DNA from: an uncultured Pseudomonas sp.
Lineage (GTDB): Bacteria > Pseudomonadota > Gammaproteobacteria > Pseudomonadales > Pseudomonadaceae
Length of the DNA stretch: 64,000 nt
Direction of reading: 5' to 3'
NCBI RefSeq assembly: GCF_946886105.1
Contig: NZ_CAMPHV010000023.1
Span: 9,687-73,686 of the forward strand
Positions 41,299 to 49,947 of this stretch are shown here, piece by piece (the stretch's first letter is position 1; each line of letters opens with the position of its first letter). The position numbers were made by a program, and so were the translations under genes. The notes under the pieces are model-generated. The model saw only the letters and a list, made by a program, of their open reading frames with translations, was not told where the DNA came from and did not search any database.

Positions 41299-41457
41299 AT
41301 GACTCTGACCCCGTTGATCGGCTTCGGCCCCATCACCACCGAAATAGCCGAAGTGCCGCAGTTCTACTATGCGAAGGCGTATCACCAGCAGTACCTGGCG
41401 AAGAGTTCGGGGGAATATTGCGGGCTGGGTGGGACCGGAGTGTGTTTGCCGGATTGA
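41299..41457 (+). pseudogene. msrA: C-terminal fragment of peptide methionine sulfoxide reductase MsrA
   Basis: The last ~45 codons read [26 protein letters not shown] and [17 protein letters not shown], the conserved MsrA C-terminus with the YHQQYL block and the resolving-cysteine GGTGVC region. The catalytic GCFWG half is absent, and the sequence before it is unrelated, so the fragment cannot be an active enzyme. It is presumably carried in by rearrangement. Confidence 0.85.
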
Positions 41458-41719
41458 TTGGATAACGGCGCTGGGCGGAGAACAGACCGGTGCCCCCCAC
41501 CGTTTTGAGAGAGGGATGACGGCCACTTATGCGCTCAAGCCACTTAAGTGCTTGCAGGTTTCAGCTGTAGGCGCTGCACCAACTTGAACGCTGTGCCGGC
41601 CAAAGCTGACACCCTGAACCGAAAAGGTCTGAACACCCTGCTGGGAAAATTGATGCAGTAGAGCTGTAGGACGAAGATTGGCCCCGCCGCGGGCAGGACC
41701 TTCATCTCATTGTTACTTT

Positions 41720-42241
41720 TTAAGATGCTATATAGATGAGCTCAATGATTTCCCCGGGGGTAATTGTTTTTTTCATCCACTGCTCGCATTCCGAGTTCTG
41801 AGATAGGGTCCCAACCGAGAACAAGGGAGACTGTTCTTTGTTTGATATCCCGGCCTCGTAGAAACAGGTTATGTCTGACCCATTGCGCGCTCTGATTATA
41901 AAGTTGCTTTCTTTTGTGGCTATGTGAAGCTGCTGGCTTTCATAGCCCTCTGGGTTAAGACTTGGGTGAAGGCGTAGTAATTTCTCGATCTCATCTTGGT
42001 TGAAGCGTCGCGGTGTTGAGTCGCCAGCATAGTGACCTATTTGGATGTGGTCGCCGCTTGGAATAGTCGCCTTGGCAATGATGGTTGAACTGCGCGAGAT
42101 TATGTCTCTGGCTTGTGCGATAAGGTGTAAAGTTCTTTTGTTTTCTGACTGCGAGATGATCAACTCAAAAGCCTCGTTGGCCACTGTGTCATGGCTGAAC
42201 AGCTCTTTGCCATTTACATAAAGACTTACTTGTGGATGCAT
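41720..42241 (-). CDS. Orphan protein directly downstream of the RHS tip; candidate immunity or accessory protein
   Basis: This 173-residue protein of no recognised family has no signal peptide or membrane segment. It starts at MHPQVSLYVNGKELF with a GAGGA site, 7 bp past the RHS stop in the same direction. It looks beta-rich at the start and has visibly lower GC than the msh or housekeeping genes, like the adjacent RHS tip. Position is the only argument for an immunity role. If the toxin acts in the periplasm, a cytoplasmic immunity protein would be unexpected, so another role is possible. Confidence 0.6.
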   Translation of the reverse strand: MHPQVSLYVNGKELFSHDTVANEAFELIISQSENKRTLHLIAQARDIISRSSTIIAKATIPSGDHIQIGHYAGDSTPRRFNQDEIEKLLRLHPSLNPEGYESQQLHIATKESNFIIRARNGSDITCFYEAGISNKEQSPLFSVGTLSQNSECEQWMKKTITPGEIIELIYIAS

Positions 42242-42248
42242 ATCTTCC

Positions 42249-44963
42249 TCAGAAGAGAATTGGTCTAATTGGCGGCACTTTGTAGTTTGGGCATCGCTGA
42301 TTATGGATGCTTGCTTTCTGATTGAATCGTGTAATCGCGCTTTGTGCGGCAGCCACGTCTTGTTCACTGGCTGATAGGCCGTAGAGTTCAAGGATAAATG
42401 CCCTTGTGGCAAGCAAACTTTTCTGAGCTACGTAGCAACCATCGTCTCCATTGGGATCGTCTTTCGAGCACTGCCCTGTAGGCTGTTTCGGCGGGGGGAA
42501 TAATGGTACGACGTTGGATTCTTGGCCAATGGATGGGTAGTAAGCACTAATCGGGGTAATTAGGCCGCCCATACCAGGCATCACCCCGACTCCTCGAACT
42601 CCTAGCGGCTGCTGTGCAGTTCTAGCAAATAGCCCATCGGGGTCCGAAGACCTTAAAGGATTTCCCTCTACATACCCGTAGGTATTCAGCCCGCCATTGA
42701 GCCCAATCGGATCGCTTTCGACATACCGCCCCGTCTCGGGGTCGTAATCGCGGAAGTAGTTGTAGTGCAGCCCGCTCTCCTGGTCGAAGTATTGCCCCGG
42801 GAAGCGCAGGTTCAGCGTCAGGCTACCGCTGGCCGGGCCTACGCCGAAGGCGTCGGATTGCCATTGCCAGACCGTCTGCTGAGTTTGGTTGGTGGCCAGG
42901 CGCGGGGTGTTGAGGTGGTCGCTGTGCAGGTAGAACGGGGTGGTGCTGGAGATGGCGCCGGTGGTGCTGTACTGAACGCTGATACCACCCAGGGGCATGT
43001 TGTCGAGCCAGATGTAGTACTGGCTGCGGAAGGGAGCCCCCGAGAAGAACTGGCTTTCGCCGAGCAGTTGGCCGTCCGGGCCATAGAGGAAGGTGGTGGT
43101 GCTCTGCCCGCTGATCTTGTGGGTACGCTGACCGAGGGCGTTGTAGCGGAACTCCGCTACGGTGGCGTCGAAGAACTTGACGCTGCTTAGGCGGTTCTGG
43201 GCGTCGTAGATCAGTTTGCGGCTGACCCTATCCTGGGTCAGATTGCCGACGGCATCGCTGGTGACCGCTTGCGCGTCGATCTGGGTCAGGCGGTTGCTGT
43301 CGGCGGCGTATTGGTAGGTTTGCGGGCGGCCTGGCTGGGGCTGGCCGTTGACGACTCGGGTGATGGTTCTGCCGGTGCGGTTGCCCACGGCGTCGTAGCT
43401 GTAGGTCTGTTCAAGGTCGGCCTTCTGCTCGGCGGTCAGGCGGTCGAGGGCGTCGTAGCTGTAGTTGAGGTCGCCGAGCAGGCTGCTGTTCAACGTTTCG
43501 ATGTTGCTGTTGGCGTCATAGCCGTACGTGCTGTTCCAGCCGGCCACGCTTTGTTCGCTCAGGCGGTAGTCCTGATCGTAGCTGCGGCTCAGACTGACAC
43601 CGTTGGCCCAGGTCAGGCTCTTCAGCGGACCGAACGGCAAGTAGCTAAGGTTGCTGGCGAAGGCGCTGGGTTGGCCGTCGCCGACCTGCAATTGCACCTG
43701 ACTGACCTGGCCGGCGGCATTACGGACGTAGTGGATGCTGAAGCCTAGCGGGTAGTCGATACGACTCAGCTGGTTGGCGCCGTCATAGGCGTAACCGAGG
43801 CGGTCGTACTGATCCACACCATTTACCGCCACCGAGCGCAGCTGCTCGGTGAGATTGCCGCGCGCATCGTAGTGGTAGCCGAGCACGCCGCTGGCATCCT
43901 GGACCGCGGTCAAGCGGCCGATGCCTTTGTTGCCGTCGGCGGTCATGTCGTAGTGGTACTGCACATTCAGCGCCGGGTTGACCGGGTATTGGCGGCCAGT
44001 CAGGCGGTTGAGAGCATCGTAGGTGTAGGTGGTGACCACGCCACGGGCATCGGTCTTACTGATGACGTTGCCGGCGGCATCGTGGCTGAAGGTGGTGGTG
44101 CCGCTGTCCGGGCTGGTCTGCTGGAGCAGGTTGCCCAGGCCGTCGTACTGGTAGCCCGTGGTGACGCCGCGCGGGTCTTTGACCTGGGTCAGGTTGTCCT
44201 GGGCGTCGTAGGCCAGGGCGGTGACGCCATTCAGGGGGTCGGTGTTGCTGACCAGACGATCCAGGGCGTCGTAGGCCTGGGCGTGACTGTGCTGCTTGGG
44301 GTTGGTGGTTTGCGTCGGGTTGTCGTTGAGGTCGTAGCCGTACTGGCTGGTCTGGCCCTGCGCGCCTATCGAACGTAACAGGCGGCCAAGTTCGTCGTAG
44401 ACCCAGGTTTGCTGCTGAGTGAGGTTGCTGGAGGCATCCTTGATCCGCTGGGCGGTGCGGTTGCCCATGGCATCGAGGCTGAACTCGATGCTCTCGCCGA
44501 GGTTGTTGCTGATCGTGGTCAGACGGCGGGCGCCATCCCAGGTGTACTCAAGCCAACTGCCATCGCCACGGGTGACCTTGACGATCTGGCCGATGGCGTC
44601 GTGCTCGAAGCTGGTGGTGCTGCCGGCCGTGCTGACCGAGGCCAGCCAGCCTTGCACCGTGTAGGTCAGACTCGTACTGACGCCGTTGGCGTCGACCAGG
44701 TTTTGTGGGTTGCCGTAGTTGTCGAAGTTGGACAGCTGGGTGACATGGCCGAGGGCGTTGGTGACGCTAGTCAGGTGGCCCTGGGCGTCGTAGCCATAGG
44801 TGGTGACGTCCTGCACATCGGTGCGCGGGCCGTCGGCCATTTCGATCAGGCCGAGACTGTTATAGGTGTAGCTCCAGTTGCGCTCGGTGGCTTCTACGCT
44901 GGAGATGCCCAGCGCTGTCGCCAAGGCAAGCGAGAGTAGGCTTGCGCGATGCAAAGTTTTCAT
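42249..44963 (-). CDS. RHS protein, downstream half with own signal peptide, RHS core and variable tip
   Basis: This 904-residue exported protein begins with a Sec signal peptide (MKTLHRASLLSLALATALGISSVEA). YD repeats fill residues ~30-650 (YGYDAQGHLTSV, YQYDGLGNLLQQ, YTYDALNRLTGR). The RHS core follows (LHYNYFRDYDPETGRYVESDPIGLNGGLNTYGYVEGNP) and closes at PLRSSDPDGL, the usual self-cleavage boundary. The last 126 residues form a low-GC tip with four cysteines and no recognised toxin motif. An AGAAGGAA site lies 7 nt before ATG 44963, only 19 nt past the upstream RHS stop. No DUF6531 domain is present; it is in the upstream gene. Confidence 0.9.
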   Translation of the reverse strand: MKTLHRASLLSLALATALGISSVEATERNWSYTYNSLGLIEMADGPRTDVQDVTTYGYDAQGHLTSVTNALGHVTQLSNFDNYGNPQNLVDANGVSTSLTYTVQGWLASVSTAGSTTSFEHDAIGQIVKVTRGDGSWLEYTWDGARRLTTISNNLGESIEFSLDAMGNRTAQRIKDASSNLTQQQTWVYDELGRLLRSIGAQGQTSQYGYDLNDNPTQTTNPKQHSHAQAYDALDRLVSNTDPLNGVTALAYDAQDNLTQVKDPRGVTTGYQYDGLGNLLQQTSPDSGTTTFSHDAAGNVISKTDARGVVTTYTYDALNRLTGRQYPVNPALNVQYHYDMTADGNKGIGRLTAVQDASGVLGYHYDARGNLTEQLRSVAVNGVDQYDRLGYAYDGANQLSRIDYPLGFSIHYVRNAAGQVSQVQLQVGDGQPSAFASNLSYLPFGPLKSLTWANGVSLSRSYDQDYRLSEQSVAGWNSTYGYDANSNIETLNSSLLGDLNYSYDALDRLTAEQKADLEQTYSYDAVGNRTGRTITRVVNGQPQPGRPQTYQYAADSNRLTQIDAQAVTSDAVGNLTQDRVSRKLIYDAQNRLSSVKFFDATVAEFRYNALGQRTHKISGQSTTTFLYGPDGQLLGESQFFSGAPFRSQYYIWLDNMPLGGISVQYSTTGAISSTTPFYLHSDHLNTPRLATNQTQQTVWQWQSDAFGVGPASGSLTLNLRFPGQYFDQESGLHYNYFRDYDPETGRYVESDPIGLNGGLNTYGYVEGNPLRSSDPDGLFARTAQQPLGVRGVGVMPGMGGLITPISAYYPSIGQESNVVPLFPPPKQPTGQCSKDDPNGDDGCYVAQKSLLATRAFILELYGLSASEQDVAAAQSAITRFNQKASIHNQRCPNYKVPPIRPILF

Positions 44964-44982
44964 CGGTCAGTTCCTTCTGAAA

Positions 44983-46626
44983 TTAACGCTCAGTGATGGT
45001 CTGGCTGAGCTGGTTGCCTTGGGCGTCGTAATCGAACTGCAGCACTCGCTTGGGTTCGGTGATGGTCAGCGGTCGGAACAGCGTGGGATGCCAATCGGTG
45101 GTGACGGTGCGGGCTTGCGGGGTGCCTGAAGCTTCGGTACGGGAAATCTCCAGGCCACGGGTGTTGTAGTCGTAGCTGGTGACGTAGCCCTTATTGTCCG
45201 TTTTGGTCTTGATCAAGCCGCGAGGGTCATAAGTAAAGGTCGAGTTGCTGCTTGGGCAGTTAGGCGATGCAGCACCGGCCAAGGAAGTGATGCGCTTGGC
45301 GCCGGCAATGGTCTGGAAGGTATAAGTGGATTTTTTGCCCAATGGATTTGTCAGGGTGGTGGAGTTGCCGTTGTAAGCGAACAGATACTTCTCGTTGCCA
45401 CCATTCAACTCGCTTTTAGTTGCCCTGCCTTGCGCGTCAAACGCCCAGGTGACATAGCGCACGCCACGCTCATCGGTAATCCCGGTCAGCCAGCCGCCTT
45501 CGCGCGCATCTTCGTAATGATAGCTGCGCGAGTGGCTTTGCCCCCCTTGCGTCCGGGTAACCTTGGTGAGACGGCTTGATGTGCTGTAAGTGAAGGTGAC
45601 TTGCAGCGAGCCGACAGTGAGCCCCATGAGACGTTTGTTGCTATTGAGGGTGAGCGTCAGGGCATTGCCCAACGAGTCGGTTACTTCGATCTGATTGGCA
45701 CTGTAGATAAGATTCTCATAAGCGCCGTTGCCACGATCGATCCGGGTCAATTGCCCGAGAGTATCGAAGTGCAGATGTTCATTCTGCGGAGAATCATAGC
45801 GCCAGCCAGTGGCGACTTTTTCCATGCGACCAAGCTCTTTGGGAGATGCAGTAACAGTACCGCCAGACACGCTGAATAGGCTTTCACGCCCATCGGCGTC
45901 GCTCAACAGAACGCGTGTGGGAGATATTTTCAAATGGGCCGAATAGCTATGGGTCCAGTTGGCCGTTTTACTGTTGTAGTAGCGGGCGAAGTGCATGCCA
46001 CTGCCTTGCTGACCAGGGTAATCGACTTCAGTTTGAAAACTATTGCCATAAGCCAAGTTGACCGGGTCGCCTGCCGCCTTGCTCGGCGCACCAGCACTCG
46101 CTAGCACAGGAGTTGCCGATTGAACTGGGCACGCCCCAGGTAAATCGGGCGCGCCTAGATCGGGAACATCGGGACACAGCAGCTCCACCGGGCGGTCGTA
46201 AAAAACCGGGCCGGCGAATTGGTTGTAATAGGTTTGATTGAACGTTAGGTAATTACTGGCCGCTACGCCATCGACGACACCTTTAAAATTGTCGTGATAG
46301 ATCACCAAGTGGGTCGCGCAGGTGTTCGGAAAATAGCGCCGCATATTGGGGTTGGCTTGTTTGACGGTCGCCAGCATCTGCGCTGGCGTGTACCAAGCGC
46401 TGCTCTCCAGCCACTTGATCACTTTACCGCTGGAACATTGCAGTCCCGCTATTTTATAGAGGTACTGCCCTTGCCCATTCAGGCTATTGGGCTCGGCATA
46501 CGCTTCGGTGCCAAAGTAACTGATGCCGCCATTGGTGCTGCAGTTTGCGGCGGAAAAGGCCCCTGGAGCGAAGGTACAGGCTGAAATAATGAGGGCGAGG
46601 CTGAGCCTACGAGAGTAACGATCCAT
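44983..46626 (-). CDS. RHS protein, upstream half with signal peptide, DUF6531 and first YD repeats
   Basis: This 547-residue exported protein has a signal peptide (MDRYSRRLSLALIISACTFAPGAFSA). A cysteine-containing N-terminal domain (~27-165) follows, which I do not recognise. Then comes a DUF6531-type start of the RHS shell (GDPVNLAYGNSFQTEVDYPG, MHFARYYNS) and YD repeats to the end (FTYDPRGLIKTKTDNKGY, FDYDAQGNQLSQTITER). It stops exactly where the next gene resumes with TERNWSYTYNSLG, so the two together make one ordinary RHS chain. There is no PAAR domain, VgrG or other type VI component nearby. Confidence 0.9.
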   Translation of the reverse strand: MDRYSRRLSLALIISACTFAPGAFSAANCSTNGGISYFGTEAYAEPNSLNGQGQYLYKIAGLQCSSGKVIKWLESSAWYTPAQMLATVKQANPNMRRYFPNTCATHLVIYHDNFKGVVDGVAASNYLTFNQTYYNQFAGPVFYDRPVELLCPDVPDLGAPDLPGACPVQSATPVLASAGAPSKAAGDPVNLAYGNSFQTEVDYPGQQGSGMHFARYYNSKTANWTHSYSAHLKISPTRVLLSDADGRESLFSVSGGTVTASPKELGRMEKVATGWRYDSPQNEHLHFDTLGQLTRIDRGNGAYENLIYSANQIEVTDSLGNALTLTLNSNKRLMGLTVGSLQVTFTYSTSSRLTKVTRTQGGQSHSRSYHYEDAREGGWLTGITDERGVRYVTWAFDAQGRATKSELNGGNEKYLFAYNGNSTTLTNPLGKKSTYTFQTIAGAKRITSLAGAASPNCPSSNSTFTYDPRGLIKTKTDNKGYVTSYDYNTRGLEISRTEASGTPQARTVTTDWHPTLFRPLTITEPKRVLQFDYDAQGNQLSQTITER

Positions 46627-46867
46627 GTTATGAATCCTGCCTTGGATGAAGAGTCGGCGCGTAGCCTAGTGCAAAGCGGAAAGATTGCCACTGGCCAAGT
46701 GAGCGCAAGTGCTCAGAATGAACAAATTTCCGGGAAATTAAGGAGCAGTTCTGCCTTACGGGCGCAGGCAGCCGCCTGAGTCCGAGAGGCCCTGTTGGGC
46801 TTCGTCGCTACGTTCTTCAGGCTGCGCTCCCCGCCCCAACCATGCTGCGTCCAACCCAGCCAGCGCC

Positions 46868-47329
46868 TTAATCCATGGCAAAGCCTTGCTGGCGCCAGGC
46901 CTCGAAGACCACCACGGCCACGGCATTGGACAGGTTCAGGCTGCGGCTTTCCGGACGCATGGGCAGGCGCAGGCGCTGTTGGTCGGGAATTTGCGCGAGC
47001 AAATCGGCCGGCAAGCCGCGACTTTCTGGGCCGAACAGCAGCAAATCGCCACGGCGGAACTGCATCTGGGCATAGCCGTTACTGGCTTTTGTGGTAAATG
47101 CCAATATCCTGTCACTAGCGGTATTTGTGATACATTCCGCCAAAGAATGATGGCGTTTTAATGTCGCGTACTCGTGATAATCCAGCCCGGCGCGGCGTAA
47201 GCGTTTGTCGTCCAGCTCGAAGCCCAGGGGCTCGATCAGGTGCAGCTGACAGCCGGTATTGGCGCATAAGCGAATGATATTGCCAGTGTTCGGTGGAATT
47301 TCTGGCTGAAACAGAACGACATGAAACAT
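46868..47329 (-). CDS. trmL: tRNA (cytidine(34)-2'-O)-methyltransferase TrmL
   Basis: This SPOUT-class enzyme methylates the wobble base of some leucine tRNAs. The 153-residue protein has the SPOUT start FHVVLFQPEIPPNTGNIIRLCANTGCQLHLIEPLGF and the knot segment LLLFGPESRGLPADLL with RLPMRPESRSLNLSNAVAVVVFEAWRQ. About 100 bp in the middle (near 47070-47165) is much more AT-rich than the rest, suggesting a mosaic gene. It diverges from the msh locus. Confidence 0.95.
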   Translation of the reverse strand: MFHVVLFQPEIPPNTGNIIRLCANTGCQLHLIEPLGFELDDKRLRRAGLDYHEYATLKRHHSLAECITNTASDRILAFTTKASNGYAQMQFRRGDLLLFGPESRGLPADLLAQIPDQQRLRLPMRPESRSLNLSNAVAVVVFEAWRQQGFAMD

Positions 47330-47435
47330 TGATCGAGCTCAGGGAGAAGGCCAAGGGATACAGTCTACAGTGTGCCGCCGTTTGTCGACCGTCGCCATGG
47401 CGACGGATGAAGTGGAATCCGGGTGACACAGGGGA

Positions 47436-48359
47436 ATGCAGTTAGTGTGGTTCACTAGAAAAAAAATAAGAAACGAAGGACTGTTGGGCATCGAACTCGG
47501 ACCTGAGGGCATCGCCCTGGCGAACGTTCTGCGTACGCCCGGCGAAGTGCCCCGGCTGAACCATTGCGAGTTTCGCGCCGCCCCCGTATCCGAACAGCCC
47601 GCTTTACTCAAAGCCATGGTCACCGAACTGGGCCTCGACGGTCTGCCGGTCAACCTGGTGCTGCACCCCGCGACTTACCAGATGCTCTTGCTCGACAGCC
47701 CCGAAGTGGCGCCCGAAGAGTTGCGCGATGCGATGCGATGGCGGGTCAAGGAGCTGATCAGCGAGCCGCTCGATCAGGTCGTCGTCGATGCCTTCCCCCT
47801 GCCTGCCGATGCCTACCGCGGCCGCTCGCGGATGGCCTATTGCGCGGTGCTCGGCAAGGCCGAGATGCTGAGTTGGGCCGGGATGATCAGGCATGCCGGG
47901 CTGCGGCTCGGCAGTATCGACGTCACAGAAATGGCCTTTCGCAACCTCGGCCTGCTGGCCGGTGCCGACGGCATGAATGTGGCATTGCTGCGCCTACGCT
48001 CCAGCGAAGGCCTGATCTGTGTGCAGCATGGCGCCGACCTCTATATGGCGCGGCGCATCGAGCACGGTCTGGAACAGGCCGGCCAGGAGTTCTCCACCGT
48101 CACCCTGGAAATCCAGCGCTCCCTCGATTACTTCGAAAGCCAGCTCGGCAAGGGTTATATCAACCGCCTGCTGCTGTTGCCGATGAAGCGCGATGGCAGC
48201 GCGGCGCTGCAGGCGCTGGGTGGCGGTCTGGCGGTCAAATTGCAAGCCCTGGATCTGCGCGAGCTGTTCGTCGAGCAGCCGGCCGCCGAGCTCGACGAGC
48301 AACAGCAAGCCTATTGCATCACCGCCGTTGGCGCCGCGCTGCGCCAGGAGGCGTCTTGA
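47436..48359 (+). CDS. mshI: MSHA biogenesis protein MshI (PilM-like)
   Basis: The 307-residue cytoplasmic protein has the actin-like PilM fold start (GLLGIELGPEGIALANVL) and LDYFESQLGKGYINRLLLLP near the middle. It is expected to bind the PilN-like partner and form the inner-membrane alignment platform. It is the first gene of the msh locus; its stop overlaps the next ATG by 1 nt. Confidence 0.88.
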   Translation: MQLVWFTRKKIRNEGLLGIELGPEGIALANVLRTPGEVPRLNHCEFRAAPVSEQPALLKAMVTELGLDGLPVNLVLHPATYQMLLLDSPEVAPEELRDAMRWRVKELISEPLDQVVVDAFPLPADAYRGRSRMAYCAVLGKAEMLSWAGMIRHAGLRLGSIDVTEMAFRNLGLLAGADGMNVALLRLRSSEGLICVQHGADLYMARRIEHGLEQAGQEFSTVTLEIQRSLDYFESQLGKGYINRLLLLPMKRDGSAALQALGGGLAVKLQALDLRELFVEQPAAELDEQQQAYCITAVGAALRQEAS

Positions 48360-48967
48360 TGCAGAACCTCAACCTCTATCAGGTCGAGCGCAAACGCCGC
48401 GGCGGGCCACGGCGCGCGCAGATGCTCCTGGGCCTGGCGGCGCTGGCGCTGCTGTGCGGCCTGCATGCGGCCTGGCATGGCTGGCAACTGCACAAGGGCG
48501 CGGCACGCTTGGCGCAGGCGGAAAACCAGGCGCAGCAGCAGGAAGACCTGCTGGCCGCGGCCAAGGCGAGTTTCGTCGAACCGCAACTGGACAGCCGGTT
48601 GCCGGCTGAGTTGGCGGCCCGCGAGGCGGACAATCGCCAACTGCAGCAGATGATCGGCTACCTGCAGGTGCTCGCCAGCCAGCGCAGCATCGGTTTCGTC
48701 GCGCCTTTGCAGGCGTTGGCCGAGCAGCATCCGCCGAGCGGCCTGTGGCTGACCGCGATCAACCTGGACGCCGGCGGCAGCCAACTGCGTTTACGCGGGC
48801 GCAGTCAGAACCAGGAACTGTTGCCCGAGTACTTGCAGCGCCTGGGCCAGAGCGCGGTATTCAAAGGGCGTGAGTTCGCCCGTTTCGACGTGCAGCGCGG
48901 CGATGACCAGTTGCTGCGGTTCGATCTGTCCTCGCAGGTCGGGGCTCTGGAGAAGGCCGATGAATAA
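48359..48967 (+). CDS. PilN-like MSHA alignment-complex protein (MshI2 type)
   Basis: This 202-residue inner-membrane protein has the PilN-type NLYQ motif at its N-terminus (MQNLNLYQVERKRR) that docks on the PilM-like partner. One membrane helix (~22-40) is followed by a periplasmic coiled coil and a small domain (SGLWLTAINLDAGGSQLRLRGRS). The ATG overlaps the mshI stop. The open frame extends upstream, but that part overlaps mshI and is not coding. Confidence 0.85.
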   Translation: MQNLNLYQVERKRRGGPRRAQMLLGLAALALLCGLHAAWHGWQLHKGAARLAQAENQAQQQEDLLAAAKASFVEPQLDSRLPAELAAREADNRQLQQMIGYLQVLASQRSIGFVAPLQALAEQHPPSGLWLTAINLDAGGSQLRLRGRSQNQELLPEYLQRLGQSAVFKGREFARFDVQRGDDQLLRFDLSSQVGALEKADE

Positions 48968-49634
48968 GTGGCTGGCACGCTGGCAGGGCATGGCCCCGCG
49001 CGAGCAATGGCTGGGTTACGGCATTGCCCTGGTGCTGACCGGGGTCGTTTATCTGTTGCTGCTCGGCGATCCGCTGGCGGCGCGGGTGGCCAAGCAAACG
49101 ACCAACTACAAACTCGCCGAGGCGCGGCGCCTGGAAGCCGAGAGCGGCATTGCCACCTTGCAGGCGCAGCTCGCCGCCGACCCCAGCATGCAGTATCGCA
49201 GCGCGCTATTGGCCGCCGCCGCGAGCCGCGAGGAGCTGATCCGGCAGATCGATGCGCACACCGAGGCGCTGATCACCCCCGAGAAGATGAAAGCCCTGCT
49301 CGAAGATCTGCTGCGCGCCCAGCCAGGTTTGCGCCTGGTCGGCCTCAACAGTTTCAGCGAGCCGGTGCAGCTTCCCGCCGCCGCACCTGCTGCGAGCGCT
49401 GCCGCGCCAACCGCCGCGACGCAACCGGTAACGCTCTACCGGCATGGCGTGCGCTTGCAGCTCGAGGGCGGCTATTTCGATTTGTTGGCCTACCTGCAAG
49501 CGATCCAGGGCAGCGCCTGGTCGCTCAACTGGGACAGCCTCGACTATCAGGTCGGCGAAGCCGGCCCGGCGCGAGCCTCGATCAGCTTGCAGTTGTATAC
49601 CTTGAGTCGGCATGCGGGGTGGGTCGGTGTTTAG
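48960..49634 (+). CDS. mshJ: MSHA biogenesis protein MshJ (PilO-like)
   Basis: This 224-residue protein has one N-terminal membrane helix (~19-36, LGYGIALVLTGVVYLLLL), a coiled coil, and a periplasmic domain resembling PilO (RLVGLNSFSEPVQL, YFDLLAYLQAIQGSAWSLNWDSLDYQV). With the PilN-like protein it forms the bridge between cytoplasmic platform and secretin. The start overlaps the preceding gene by 8 bp. Confidence 0.88.
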   Translation: MNKWLARWQGMAPREQWLGYGIALVLTGVVYLLLLGDPLAARVAKQTTNYKLAEARRLEAESGIATLQAQLAADPSMQYRSALLAAAASREELIRQIDAHTEALITPEKMKALLEDLLRAQPGLRLVGLNSFSEPVQLPAAAPAASAAAPTAATQPVTLYRHGVRLQLEGGYFDLLAYLQAIQGSAWSLNWDSLDYQVGEAGPARASISLQLYTLSRHAGWVGV

Positions 49635-49947
49635 AACCCGGTATTTAAGTTTTCTATTCGTCGTTGGCCTGGCATCCGCCCAGGGCATCGACCCGACTCA
49701 GCCGCCCGCCGACCTGCTGCCCGCCGAGGGCGATGCCGCGCAGAGCGAAGCCATGCCGACGCTGCAGTCGGTGCTGCGCACCGCCCAGGGCAGTCGCGCG
49801 GTGATCGATGGCCAGAGTCTGCAGGTCGGCGAGGAATACGCCGGCATTCGCGTGCTGGCGATCTATCCGCAAGCCGTACTGATCGAACGCCGGGAGCAGC
49901 GCCAGCTGTTGCGCCTGGCCGAACCCGTTTTGCAACCGAGCCGATGA
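49612..49947 (+). CDS. mshK: MSHA biogenesis protein MshK (PilP-like)
   Basis: This 111-residue protein has a signal peptide (~MRGGSVFRTRYLSFLFVVGLASA). Its periplasmic domain contains IDPTQPP and LQSVLRTAQGSRAVIDGQSLQVGEEYAGIRVLAIYPQAVLIE, the small beta fold of PilP/GspC-type linkers. It probably connects the inner-membrane platform to MshL. ATG 49612 overlaps mshJ by 23 bp; a GTG at 49627 is a possible alternative. Confidence 0.85.
   Translation: MRGGSVFRTRYLSFLFVVGLASAQGIDPTQPPADLLPAEGDAAQSEAMPTLQSVLRTAQGSRAVIDGQSLQVGEEYAGIRVLAIYPQAVLIERREQRQLLRLAEPVLQPSR

Noticed and set aside
41005..41457. A 150-codon plus-strand protein across the RHS relic and MsrA fragment
   Set aside because: Its first two thirds are antisense to the RHS relic. 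Only the MsrA-like end is meaningful, so it was annotated as a fragment.
44964..44982. Simple frameshift or sequencing error splitting one RHS gene
   Set aside because: The junction contains a stop, a strong ribosome site and a complete signal peptide. The relic at 40996 shows the same arrangement.
42249..46626. Type VI secretion RHS effector
   Set aside because: Both chains have Sec signals, and there is no PAAR, VgrG, chaperone or other type VI gene in the window.
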